NCBI GenBank assembly: GCA_945861405.1
Contig: CAMAUL010000014.1
Span: 1-55,797, forward strand
From: Candidatus Methylobacter oryzae
Lineage (GTDB): Bacteria; Pseudomonadota; Gammaproteobacteria; Methylococcales; Methylomonadaceae
Direction of reading: 5' to 3'
DNA length: 55,797 nt
Of the stretch, positions 19,740 through 27,884 are shown one piece after another (the stretch's first letter is position 1; each line of letters starts with the position of its first letter). The translations under genes were made by a program, and so were the position numbers. The notes beneath the pieces are model-generated. The model searched no databases and was not told where the DNA came from. It was given only the letters and a program-made list of their open reading frames with translations.

Positions 19740-21332
19740 TTACTCATCGTATTTCAACCATTCTTCTTTATCAAATGCATAGTAATAATTTTTATTGTAT
19801 TGCATGACTATTGAACCCTCATTTTCAGAAAGCAACGGCGTTTCAGGGAGATTATTGAGTAGTTTTTCAGGATCAAACTCATTTTTACTGAACACATCTT
19901 GTTCGAGCAATTGGTTGACGAGGTGGGCAATGGCAAAGAAACTGCTTTGCTGGATTATATGTTTTTGTTCGCCGATGCGCAGCATATTGTTGCCAATGAC
20001 TTTCAAACCGACAGGGACATGGGTTATTAAAGGGCTTGGCAAATCGCGCATCCCAGAAATCTGCATTTTATCGCCACGGATATTTGCCCCATGCTCTGGC
20101 ACAAACAAGACAACAATAGGACGGTTGGATTTTTTCAATGCTTCTAACACTGCATACATGTCATCAAGTAACGAAATTAATCTTTGCTCGTAAGTTTCAA
20201 GTGTATTTGCTGTGTCGGCCTCTTTAAAGCGGAGGCCATCATGCAAGCTGATTGTATTGTAAAAAGTAAATTTTTTGTTTTCCTTGTGTTGTTCTCTATT
20301 TTGTAACCAATGTGAAAAAATTTCGCCATCGCGATAAACTAATGAATCATGATCAAAACTAAGTAAATAATGACTCAATTTATATTGGATAGGGCTTACA
20401 TCTAAATCGGCTTTCTCTTTAATCAGTTTTAAGAAATTATCAAATGTGCCGTCATGATTCAATATTAACTCTACGTCATAACCAATATTTTTTAAACTTT
20501 CTAGTAAATAGCATTGCTGATCCGGTGGGTTGGACATAAGGTCGGCATGCGGTTTTTGTCCGCAATTTGCTTGTAATAAGCGAATAACTGCCGGGCCGCT
20601 GTATGAGGTGGCTGAATTAAAATTATCAAAAATAATATCAAACTCTTTAAATAGTTTATGATTTTCTTGCTTAAAATATTTAATGTCATCCCATGCCAAT
20701 GAACAAATACTTAATACTAAAATATCAAATTCTTTTTTAGTTTCTAAATCCTTATTTATAGTTAGTTTCAAGTCAGATTGTTTTTTAAAGAAATCTTGTC
20801 GGTAGTTATTGAGATCATCTACTATTGTTGTACTTGATGATGCCGTGGTACTTACCTCGGCGGCTGCAACATTCGCGACTGTTTTATTTAGTTTAGGGAG
20901 TGACGGGGCGATGTTTGTGAACTGTAAATAAACTATTGCACTAACGATCAACACATAAATCCGCAGTATTTTATAGAACATAAGATACAATACGGTGGTA
21001 ATAAACAATATTAACAAAATGTTTAATGTCACAAATCGTGTCATCAGTTCAAATAAATAACTAACAGAAAAGTCCGATAAGTTTCCTGCTTGTGCTAATG
21101 CATGAGATAAAGGCGGTAAGTAGGAATCATCATAAAAAATATAAACGCCTATTGGAATGGCTATTACTTGCCGCAAGACTGATAAAACTTTATTCCGTGT
21201 TGGAATTAATAAAAATGCAATAAAAGCAATATTTATTAGGAAGTTAAATTCTATTACTCGGTTAACAAATAAAATCAATTTAATAATAAAATAAATATTC
21301 CAAAACCCTAAATTAGTGTCACTTACTTTCAT
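19740..21332 (-). CDS. bcsG: Cellulose phosphoethanolamine transferase BcsG
   Basis: Inner-membrane enzyme with a periplasmic alkaline-phosphatase-like domain that transfers phosphoethanolamine from lipid to cellulose. I choose the ATG at 21332 (MKVSDTNLGFWNIYF) because GAGGAAG precedes it and the upstream extension is not family-like, giving 530 residues. Four or five N-terminal helices are followed by the catalytic domain. Residues matching E. coli BcsG are kept: SICSLAW (zinc Cys), the nucleophile Ser in SATSYSGPA, the disulfide cysteines in ANCGQ and QQCYLL, SLHDG, VPEHG and MRDLPSP. It is the one catalytic protein of this cluster with all its motifs intact. It overlaps bcsF by 14 bases. 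Confidence 0.93.
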   Translation of the reverse strand: MKVSDTNLGFWNIYFIIKLILFVNRVIEFNFLINIAFIAFLLIPTRNKVLSVLRQVIAIPIGVYIFYDDSYLPPLSHALAQAGNLSDFSVSYLFELMTRFVTLNILLILFITTVLYLMFYKILRIYVLIVSAIVYLQFTNIAPSLPKLNKTVANVAAAEVSTTASSSTTIVDDLNNYRQDFFKKQSDLKLTINKDLETKKEFDILVLSICSLAWDDIKYFKQENHKLFKEFDIIFDNFNSATSYSGPAVIRLLQANCGQKPHADLMSNPPDQQCYLLESLKNIGYDVELILNHDGTFDNFLKLIKEKADLDVSPIQYKLSHYLLSFDHDSLVYRDGEIFSHWLQNREQHKENKKFTFYNTISLHDGLRFKEADTANTLETYEQRLISLLDDMYAVLEALKKSNRPIVVLFVPEHGANIRGDKMQISGMRDLPSPLITHVPVGLKVIGNNMLRIGEQKHIIQQSSFFAIAHLVNQLLEQDVFSKNEFDPEKLLNNLPETPLLSENEGSIVMQYNKNYYYAFDKEEWLKYDE

Positions 21333-21516
21333 TTTCTTCCTCGGCACAATTGCTAAAGAAGCATGAAAAATCAACGATTTGCAATGTTTTTTGTTGTCTA
21401 ATGTTTTTTGCTGCAATTCGTACTATACAATACCATATGCCTTTTATAGTTAGTCCTAGGCCCACACCTGTTAAGAGTGAAGCGGTAACGGTCATAATAA
21501 AGTCGCTAATGTTCAT
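21319..21516 (-). CDS. bcsF: BcsF-like small membrane protein
   Basis: Sixty-five-residue protein with one N-terminal membrane helix (about 8-35) and a start MNISDFI that resembles E. coli BcsF (MMTISDII). In E. coli BcsF anchors BcsE at the membrane and works with BcsG. Here it lies between bcsE (1-base spacing) and bcsG (14-base overlap), the expected E-F-G order. Confidence 0.75.
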   Translation of the reverse strand: MNISDFIMTVTASLLTGVGLGLTIKGIWYCIVRIAAKNIRQQKTLQIVDFSCFFSNCAEEENESK

Positions 21517-21517
21517 G

Positions 21518-23095
21518 TTAGTTGATTTTTAAAGTAAGAGGTGATGATATGGGGGGCTTTCTAGCTATCTTTTTTTTCACTTCTGAAGTGTTTATTACGG
21601 CTTGCCATTGTTTGTAGTCCCCATGTTTATTTTGTTCTTGTTTATCTGTAGCAATACTTTTTATTTCATCTATGATTTCACCAAAGTATGAAAATGTTTT
21701 TTGCTCAAAAAACAAATCTTGCGTGGGTAGCAAAATTAACTGCGATAAAATTGTTGTTATTTCAGATTGCTCGCATTGAAATAAAAATAAATACAAATTA
21801 TTTTCAGTAAAAGAAAATATATCGCCATTATGATTTATTTTTATTAGTGCAGCTATTTCTTCAACAGGGATAGCTCTATTGAATGTTAATTTAAACAATG
21901 ATGAATTTATTTTCATTTGTTTGGCGTAATCTACCAGATAAATGGCTTGCTTGACAAAATCGGTCAATGGCAAATAACTTTTTCCACAGCCATTTAAATT
22001 AATATGACAAATATCTTCTATCTTATTCGGGATGTTGCGTATGAAATAACTGCCTTGCATGGCGTAAACAATAGTGATAAATCTTAACAAATCGACGCCA
22101 TAAGGAATAATTAAATTTGCACCAACATTAATAATAAATTTCTCTTCAATATTTCTTAAACATTGCTCCATTTCTCTTATAATTATTTTTAATTGAGCGC
22201 CACCAATTTTCCGTAATTTGAGAACTCTACTTGCGATATAATTAATATTTGTGCTGGAATCAATATAAATAATAATTGTTGATGAAATATTGTCGACAAC
22301 TTCATTTTCTAATTCATCAAGTGAATAAAAAATATTCCATTCACATGGAAATATTTCCTGTGAGTTGTCTTTAGGCTTCGCAAGTAGGACGTTATTATTC
22401 TCTGGCAGTAGAAACGTTAAGGGGTTTTTTAGGGTTAATTTAACGTTTTCATTAGCGGATATTGCATGATTAATTTCATCAAATTGTAAATTCAACAAAA
22501 CATTTGATTGTATAGACGAATGTGAGCGCCAAAATAAGACTTCATATTTGATTTCGGTGCTATCGCATTCTATATTGGCCAATCCATTAAATATATTGTT
22601 TATATTTAAAAGCCTATTTCTTATAAAGTTTGATGTTATATCGCTATGAACAACCCAAACACATGTTTTTTTATGGCGGATCAACCAACTTTGCCAGGAC
22701 GATAAAATAGTTGCTAATTCGTCATCAGTAGTGCGGCTAAAAACATTTTGTTCAATATCGATTAGAACGAGATCAATAGATGCGAATAGCTTTTTTCCCA
22801 TATCTTGTTTAATTTCACTAAACAAGTGCTTGCTACTTTTCATATAAACAAAGCTTAAAAGTAGATTTCCTGTACTATATATATCAAATAATTTTTTATT
22901 TATTTCGGTGGGTACATCGAACAATCCGCTCCTTTCCTCAAAAGAAATCAATGCGGTTTTTGTATAAGGGTTATCGATAACTGTTTTAAGTAAAATTGAT
23001 TTGGCGAAAGAAAATGTCGGAACCGTCATCACAAACAGTCCGGGCATTTCTATAGAGCTATAACGCTGATCTAAATTGTTAATTCCAATCAACAT
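21518..23095 (-). CDS. bcsE: Cellulose regulatory protein BcsE (GIL domain), c-di-GMP motifs altered
   Basis: Cytoplasmic c-di-GMP sensor of enterobacterial cellulose secretion. The ATG at 23095 is preferred; an upstream TTG at 23113 would add six residues. The degenerate receiver-like core with LKIIIREMEQCLR and GANLIIPYG aligns well with E. coli BcsE. The two c-di-GMP motifs known there (RATD and RTGD) read RNIE (22145-22156) and HNGD (21821-21832). The first keeps Arg but changes Asp to Glu. The second loses Arg to His (CAT). Binding may be weakened. The alignment is from memory. Confidence 0.85.
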   Translation of the reverse strand: MLIGINNLDQRYSSIEMPGLFVMTVPTFSFAKSILLKTVIDNPYTKTALISFEERSGLFDVPTEINKKLFDIYSTGNLLLSFVYMKSSKHLFSEIKQDMGKKLFASIDLVLIDIEQNVFSRTTDDELATILSSWQSWLIRHKKTCVWVVHSDITSNFIRNRLLNINNIFNGLANIECDSTEIKYEVLFWRSHSSIQSNVLLNLQFDEINHAISANENVKLTLKNPLTFLLPENNNVLLAKPKDNSQEIFPCEWNIFYSLDELENEVVDNISSTIIIYIDSSTNINYIASRVLKLRKIGGAQLKIIIREMEQCLRNIEEKFIINVGANLIIPYGVDLLRFITIVYAMQGSYFIRNIPNKIEDICHINLNGCGKSYLPLTDFVKQAIYLVDYAKQMKINSSLFKLTFNRAIPVEEIAALIKINHNGDIFSFTENNLYLFLFQCEQSEITTILSQLILLPTQDLFFEQKTFSYFGEIIDEIKSIATDKQEQNKHGDYKQWQAVINTSEVKKKIARKPPISSPLTLKIN

Positions 23096-23125
23096 GTATG
23101 CCGCACCCGCCAATTAATAGAAAAA

Positions 23126-23656
23126 TTACTTTGACGAAGGTGTATACGCAGATGGCCCTGTGCTAGGGGGCAATGGAGGTATTGCATTTGCATTGTTTTG
23201 TTCAGATGAATTATTTTTCATGGTAGTTTTGTTTTCGGTGTTATCAAATATATGTTCTATTAAATATAGGTTTTCTAATGGCTCACGATTGGTATCTTTT
23301 GCGTTGATTTCTTTTTCATAAATATCCCGTGCAATTTTGCCATAAATTATATTTAAATTATCATAAACAGATGAATAACTGGGACTGTTTTTGAAAGCGG
23401 ATTGCAATATGTCCTGGGCTTTAATGTAATTGCCTTGCGCTGCATAAATGAATGCTAGATTGTTGTATGGTTCCGGCAAGGCGGGGTAGTCTTGAGTTAA
23501 TTTAGAAAAAATAGGCACGGCTTGCTCATAATTTTTGTTATGGATTAAGGCTAAGCCTTGTGCAAATTGTTCATGTATGTCCTTCTCGTCGGCAAAAATA
23601 CCTGTATTGTGTAGCAGCATCAAGGTAAAAAAAACTTTTCTTAATAACGTTGTCAT
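23126..23656 (-). CDS. Secreted TPR protein of the cellulose operon
   Basis: About 176 residues from the ATG at 23656 (GAGAAG precedes it; an ATG at 23683 is also possible). It has a signal peptide ending near IFA, two or three tetratricopeptide repeats (AQGLALIHNKNYEQAV, NNLAFIYAAQGNYIKA, DNLNIIYGKIA), then a low-complexity tail rich in Asn, Pro and Ser. It is not a known E. coli bcs gene. Lying between bcsC and bcsE with short spacers, it is probably a periplasmic scaffold for the export complex. The function is inferred from position only. Confidence 0.7.
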   Translation of the reverse strand: MTTLLRKVFFTLMLLHNTGIFADEKDIHEQFAQGLALIHNKNYEQAVPIFSKLTQDYPALPEPYNNLAFIYAAQGNYIKAQDILQSAFKNSPSYSSVYDNLNIIYGKIARDIYEKEINAKDTNREPLENLYLIEHIFDNTENKTTMKNNSSEQNNANAIPPLPPSTGPSAYTPSSK

Positions 23657-23686
23657 ATATGTCTTCTCAATAAAATTTAACAACGC

Positions 23687-26600
23687 TTAATAATCGGCAA
23701 AGGTCTCAGGCATTCTAGGGGGTGTATCAATCGGCGACCAATGTTCATTAAAGTCATATTTTAGATAGAAACCTATATTGCTTGGATTATAAAAAGGAGA
23801 GCGTTGTATTTGCACTCTCGTACCGATTGACCAATGATCAGTCAATCGTTTTTCTACAAGCGAACTAATACCATAACTCGTTGCATGACCACTTCCAGCT
23901 GTGTAAATTGGTGAAATATCGGTTGTGGGTTGTATCGCCTCTGCACGTAATTGTAAATCAGGATCATTAGGATAGTAGGGGGCGGCATCGGTCTTTGAAG
24001 TTGAGTACGCTCCAGAAACCCTCACCGAATAAGACCAACCATCATACCGGCCATAAAATGTTATAGGAAATGACAAAGACGCATAAGATTGCGGGCTAAA
24101 ATACCCGCCATGTCCCAAAGTAAGTTCGTCTTGATAGTTTTGATAACTCATATAAAGTGAATTTAAACCTAAATCAACATTAATTATTTTATCTGCGCCT
24201 TCCCAGACATTCCAATACGTTCCAATCTGCCCCATGAATTTTGTATTGTCTTTAATGTTTTCGCCTGTAATTTGGTGATACTGCCAACTAGACCAAACTC
24301 CTATTGGGCTGCCATTATTAAAACCCAGATTAAAGCCAACACCTGTCTGCCTTGCACCGCCCCATATTTTTTTAGTATTGGGATCGACAAGCCCTGCATA
24401 AGATAACGTAGTATTCGTTATTGGCCGTTTAGAGGCAATGACTGCCCATGAAAAAGCGTCAAAGTCCCCATCCACACGAGCCCCTCCGACAACATCTGTA
24501 ACTAGAAAATTTTCCGGCGTTCTGCCAATATCAACTTTCCAATTATTACCCATCCAGCCAAGGTTGTAACCTACTCCTTCTGCTTGCATAGTGGCTTGCT
24601 GTTGGCCGCAATTTGGAAAACATAGTAGAGAGCTGCCGAAAGCTTTAGCGCCTCTCTGCGTACTTAAATCTTGATCAGCAGCAACTAATGAAATGGGTTC
24701 GACTCTAAATAAAAAATGCCCTAATTTTCTAAATGGCACTTTTGCTTCAACCGGAATATTCGTACTGACTGTATTTGTGCCAAACCGATAATCCGGGGCA
24801 ACGGTAACGTAGCCGTCGGTTTTTTTTCGTAACTCGTTGACGTCGGATTTAATATTTTTCGCCAGCCAATCGTCATTCTTTGTAAAGTAAAGTTGCTTTT
24901 TATTATTTTCATCAAGCTTAATCGAGTTACTTGAGCCGACATTTTCCATATTATCTTTAATTACATTTTTTGTTTTATTTTTCTGCAATGCGGCGAAACT
25001 TAATTGTTCGGCGATATCCCATTTTTTGATAGTTAAGGCAATTTGCGACGCGTTGTATAAGGCACGATCTTCATTCGATTTGTCAGCGGCTATCTCTTGC
25101 AACGCGCTTTCAACGGTGCCCAGTTGCCCATATTTAGCCAATATTTGTAATTTTATAAGCATTGGAAAATCAGAATTCGCATCAGGATTGGCTAATTGGG
25201 CAATGTGGTTTTCTACCCAACTCATCATCAAAGCCTTAATATTTTTGTCCGAGGCATTCGCTGTTATTTTTGCGAGCTGGTTATAAACAGAAATGAACAT
25301 AGGGTCTTCCTGCAAAACGGAGAAATAGAGCTGGTTTGCCGCTATTTTATTGCCTTGATCAAGGTATTGCTTTGCTTTGGCCGTTTTATACTCGACCATC
25401 AATTTGCGATACTGCAATTTTTGTTCAGTTGATGCCGACGCTAGATCAATGGTTTTTTCTAAATCGGATAATTTTTCGATTTCTTTAAGCTTAACCATGA
25501 GCTGAGCATAGGCTAGCATGGTATTTAGCGGCCATTTTTCGTTTTGACTTAATGAGTTTGCTATCTTTCTTGAATGCTCAATATCGTTCAGATCAAACCA
25601 ATAGCCAGCCAACCTGATCAATAGGTTAGTGTCGCCGTCCATTTGGTTTTCCATTTCGTTTAAATGCGCGATAGCTTGTTCTTTGTCTTGTTTTATTAAG
25701 TTATCCAGCGTATAAAATTGGTAATTCGTCCATATCCGTTGCTGATTTTCGATAATGCCAGGGGAGCGCAGGTCGGGTTCAATTTTATCTATTTCAGCCA
25801 GGGCTTCGGCAAACTTATTTTGTTTGGCTAAATAAAGCGCGGCAGCGAAATGGGTCTCTGGGGACGGTTCGATGTTGGTTAATAGCCGGTCAACAAATAG
25901 ATTTGCATCTTGCTTTCTGTTGAGCTGATTCAAGATGCTTGCGATTCGATAGGCTGTCCAAGGATTTAGTGTTTTTAAAGAAATAGCCTCGTCGATTTTT
26001 GCATTGGCATTTTTAAGGTCCTGATTGCTCAAAGCGGTTTCTGATTCGTCCACCAACAAATTTATTTTAATGGCATCTAAGTCATCCGTGACGACTTGCT
26101 TTTGTTCAGATGTAAACTCTTCCGCTAGTGCAAGCGCTTCCGCTAGATTATTGTTATCAGCCCTTAGGTTAATCCGACCCAATAAAGCTTCTTTATTATT
26201 GTTTTCAATTTTAAGAACTTTAACAAAAAAAGCATCCGCTTCATTAATGCTCTTATTTGTAGCTAGCATTTTTGCAATGGTTAAATAAGGATAAATTACT
26301 TTAGGATCCAATTGAATAGCATTTTTATACACAGAAATTGCCGATGCTTGGTCAGATTTTGCCAAATTATCGGCATGGTCAACTAGTGCCCAATATTGTG
26401 CGGTTGCGATAAGCGAGTCCCACTCGGCGTCATTACCCCTATTTGTATCAAGTTCTTTACCTTTGAGAAAAAAGGCTAAGGCTTCATCGCGCTTTGACTG
26501 ATTAAGACGAACCCGCCCTAGTCCATTAAAAATTCGCGGGTCTTTAGGGCGAGTGGTTTGGGCGTATAAAAAAGACTTTTCAGCTAATTCAAACTCTCCT

Positions 26601-27457
26601 TCTTCTAAAAGCTTAAAACCTTTTAATTTTGCTTGATAGGTTGGGTCTTTAAGAAGTTTTTGATAGTCTTCCAATGCAGTTATTAATTGATTTACGTTGA
26701 TGTCCACCGCCGCATCATCAGGATAAGCAGTTTTTAAATCATCAATTTCTTGTCTGGTTAGTTTTTCAATTGGAATTTCCGATAAAGCATCTACCCATGA
26801 AGCAGCAGTTTGTTTTTTATAGGGTTCAACTTGCGATAACTGATCATAAATTAATAGCGCCTCCTTATCATTGGGCATTTTTTGGGTGATGGTATTTGCC
26901 AATGCCAATTTATATTCAGGATTATCGGGGTATTGTAAATTTCTTTCCCTGATTAACTTTTTGATATTTTCAAAGTCGATTGTACTTCTTTTTGAAATCA
27001 ACTTTAAATATTCAATTTCAATAGCTGTTGTTGGCATACCATAGGGGAATAACTGCTCATAAATGGCAATGGCTTCGTTATTACGTCGATTGCCTGCTAA
27101 AAAATGTGCTTGCTGGAGCTGAAGCTTTTTAGCGCCAAACGCTTCTAATAAACTTCTTAGTTTATTTAGCTCTGGATGATTAGGGTGTATTTTTTCAAAG
27201 GCAAGCATATTTTTTTTTGCGCTTTCATTATCCCCTTTTAGAACATTAATTCGGCCTTGAAAAAATAATGCTTCGGGATCATTTCTATCAATAGATAACC
27301 AATGCTCTAATGCCGTCTCCGCAATATCGTAACGATAAATAGACTCCGCTAACACAATCTGCTGCTTTAAAAAAAACTCAGGCTTCACCATTTCGGCGTG
27401 CAGTTGCGCGGCAATCACCATAAAAAAAACGCTTAGTAATAATTTGTTATCACGCAT
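23687..27457 (-). CDS. bcsC: Cellulose outer-membrane export protein BcsC
   Basis: Outer-membrane exporter with a long periplasmic TPR solenoid and a C-terminal 16-stranded beta-barrel. At 1256 residues it is about 100 longer than E. coli BcsC. It has a signal peptide (about 1-21), many TPR units across about 30-830 (for example GLGRVRLNQSKRDEALAFFL), a linker, then a barrel region from about 920 with SLCFPNCGQ, GARVDGDFDAFSWA and a C-terminal FNEHW segment. It is the first gene of the minus-strand operon, whereas in E. coli bcsC is last. No interrupting stop is seen. Confidence 0.92.
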   Translation of the reverse strand: MRDNKLLLSVFFMVIAAQLHAEMVKPEFFLKQQIVLAESIYRYDIAETALEHWLSIDRNDPEALFFQGRINVLKGDNESAKKNMLAFEKIHPNHPELNKLRSLLEAFGAKKLQLQQAHFLAGNRRNNEAIAIYEQLFPYGMPTTAIEIEYLKLISKRSTIDFENIKKLIRERNLQYPDNPEYKLALANTITQKMPNDKEALLIYDQLSQVEPYKKQTAASWVDALSEIPIEKLTRQEIDDLKTAYPDDAAVDINVNQLITALEDYQKLLKDPTYQAKLKGFKLLEEGEFELAEKSFLYAQTTRPKDPRIFNGLGRVRLNQSKRDEALAFFLKGKELDTNRGNDAEWDSLIATAQYWALVDHADNLAKSDQASAISVYKNAIQLDPKVIYPYLTIAKMLATNKSINEADAFFVKVLKIENNNKEALLGRINLRADNNNLAEALALAEEFTSEQKQVVTDDLDAIKINLLVDESETALSNQDLKNANAKIDEAISLKTLNPWTAYRIASILNQLNRKQDANLFVDRLLTNIEPSPETHFAAALYLAKQNKFAEALAEIDKIEPDLRSPGIIENQQRIWTNYQFYTLDNLIKQDKEQAIAHLNEMENQMDGDTNLLIRLAGYWFDLNDIEHSRKIANSLSQNEKWPLNTMLAYAQLMVKLKEIEKLSDLEKTIDLASASTEQKLQYRKLMVEYKTAKAKQYLDQGNKIAANQLYFSVLQEDPMFISVYNQLAKITANASDKNIKALMMSWVENHIAQLANPDANSDFPMLIKLQILAKYGQLGTVESALQEIAADKSNEDRALYNASQIALTIKKWDIAEQLSFAALQKNKTKNVIKDNMENVGSSNSIKLDENNKKQLYFTKNDDWLAKNIKSDVNELRKKTDGYVTVAPDYRFGTNTVSTNIPVEAKVPFRKLGHFLFRVEPISLVAADQDLSTQRGAKAFGSSLLCFPNCGQQQATMQAEGVGYNLGWMGNNWKVDIGRTPENFLVTDVVGGARVDGDFDAFSWAVIASKRPITNTTLSYAGLVDPNTKKIWGGARQTGVGFNLGFNNGSPIGVWSSWQYHQITGENIKDNTKFMGQIGTYWNVWEGADKIINVDLGLNSLYMSYQNYQDELTLGHGGYFSPQSYASLSFPITFYGRYDGWSYSVRVSGAYSTSKTDAAPYYPNDPDLQLRAEAIQPTTDISPIYTAGSGHATSYGISSLVEKRLTDHWSIGTRVQIQRSPFYNPSNIGFYLKYDFNEHWSPIDTPPRMPETFADY

Positions 27458-27492
27458 TTAGCACATCAAAAGACTGTCTTAATTTGTCCGTT

Positions 27493-27523
27493 TTTATAGC
27501 GGAGGGGACTCATTGCACGTCAA
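27493..27523 (-). promoter_or_regulatory. Candidate promoter of the bcs cluster 1 operon
   Basis: On the minus strand TTGACG (27518-27523) and TATAAA (27493-27498) are separated by 19 bases, about 36 bases before the bcsC start. The spacing is longer than ideal. The -35 box coincides with the edge of a degenerate repeat element. Confidence 0.4.
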
Positions 27524-27597
27524 AATTAACAGTTATCCTCCGTTTTCTGCTGGAGAAGGAATTTAAGAAAAATTTTGCTGTGCAACCGCTATATTAA
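27518..27597. repeat. Degenerate copy of the repeat at 53744-53835
   Basis: The order of blocks matches the intact element near 53.8 kb: TCAAAATT, then CCTCC...CTGCTGGAGA, then AATTTTG, GTGCAA and a C-G-TATATT end. Both outer and inner arms are imperfect here. It lies in the 427-base spacer between the two cellulose clusters, upstream of bcsC. Confidence 0.5.
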
Positions 27598-27681
27598 AAG
27601 CAAGAGTAATTTTGAACGTATCGTGTGATTTTAGACTAAAAAACTGTAGTTGACCTCAATTGTGCTGAATTATGCCGTTTT

Positions 27682-27760
27682 TTATTTTTCAAACAAAGCC
27701 ATCGACTCCACATGTCCAGTTTGCGGGAACTTCAATCCGCAGTACTTTATCCTTGATGCT
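27682..27760 (-). pseudogene. 3' remnant of an RlmD-like 23S rRNA methyltransferase gene
   Basis: Minus-strand bases 27729-27682 translate to FPQTGHVESMALFEK followed by TAA, the characteristic C-terminus of RumA/RlmD-type rRNA (uracil-5)-methyltransferases. Just upstream, in another frame, KVLRIEV fits the preceding strand, so there is also a frameshift. The rest of the gene is absent. It marks a deletion or insertion boundary between the two bcs clusters. The rest of the spacer up to 27884 has no recognisable gene. Confidence 0.6.
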
Positions 27761-27884
27761 CTAATGATTTTAGGTTAATCTTCTCAGTCATATATGACAC
27801 TCTTAAAAAATATCGTAAGGAGAAAAGCTTTATTTCAAAAGCAATGCGAGCTTATCAAGTTGTGGCAAATGGATAACCATTAAG

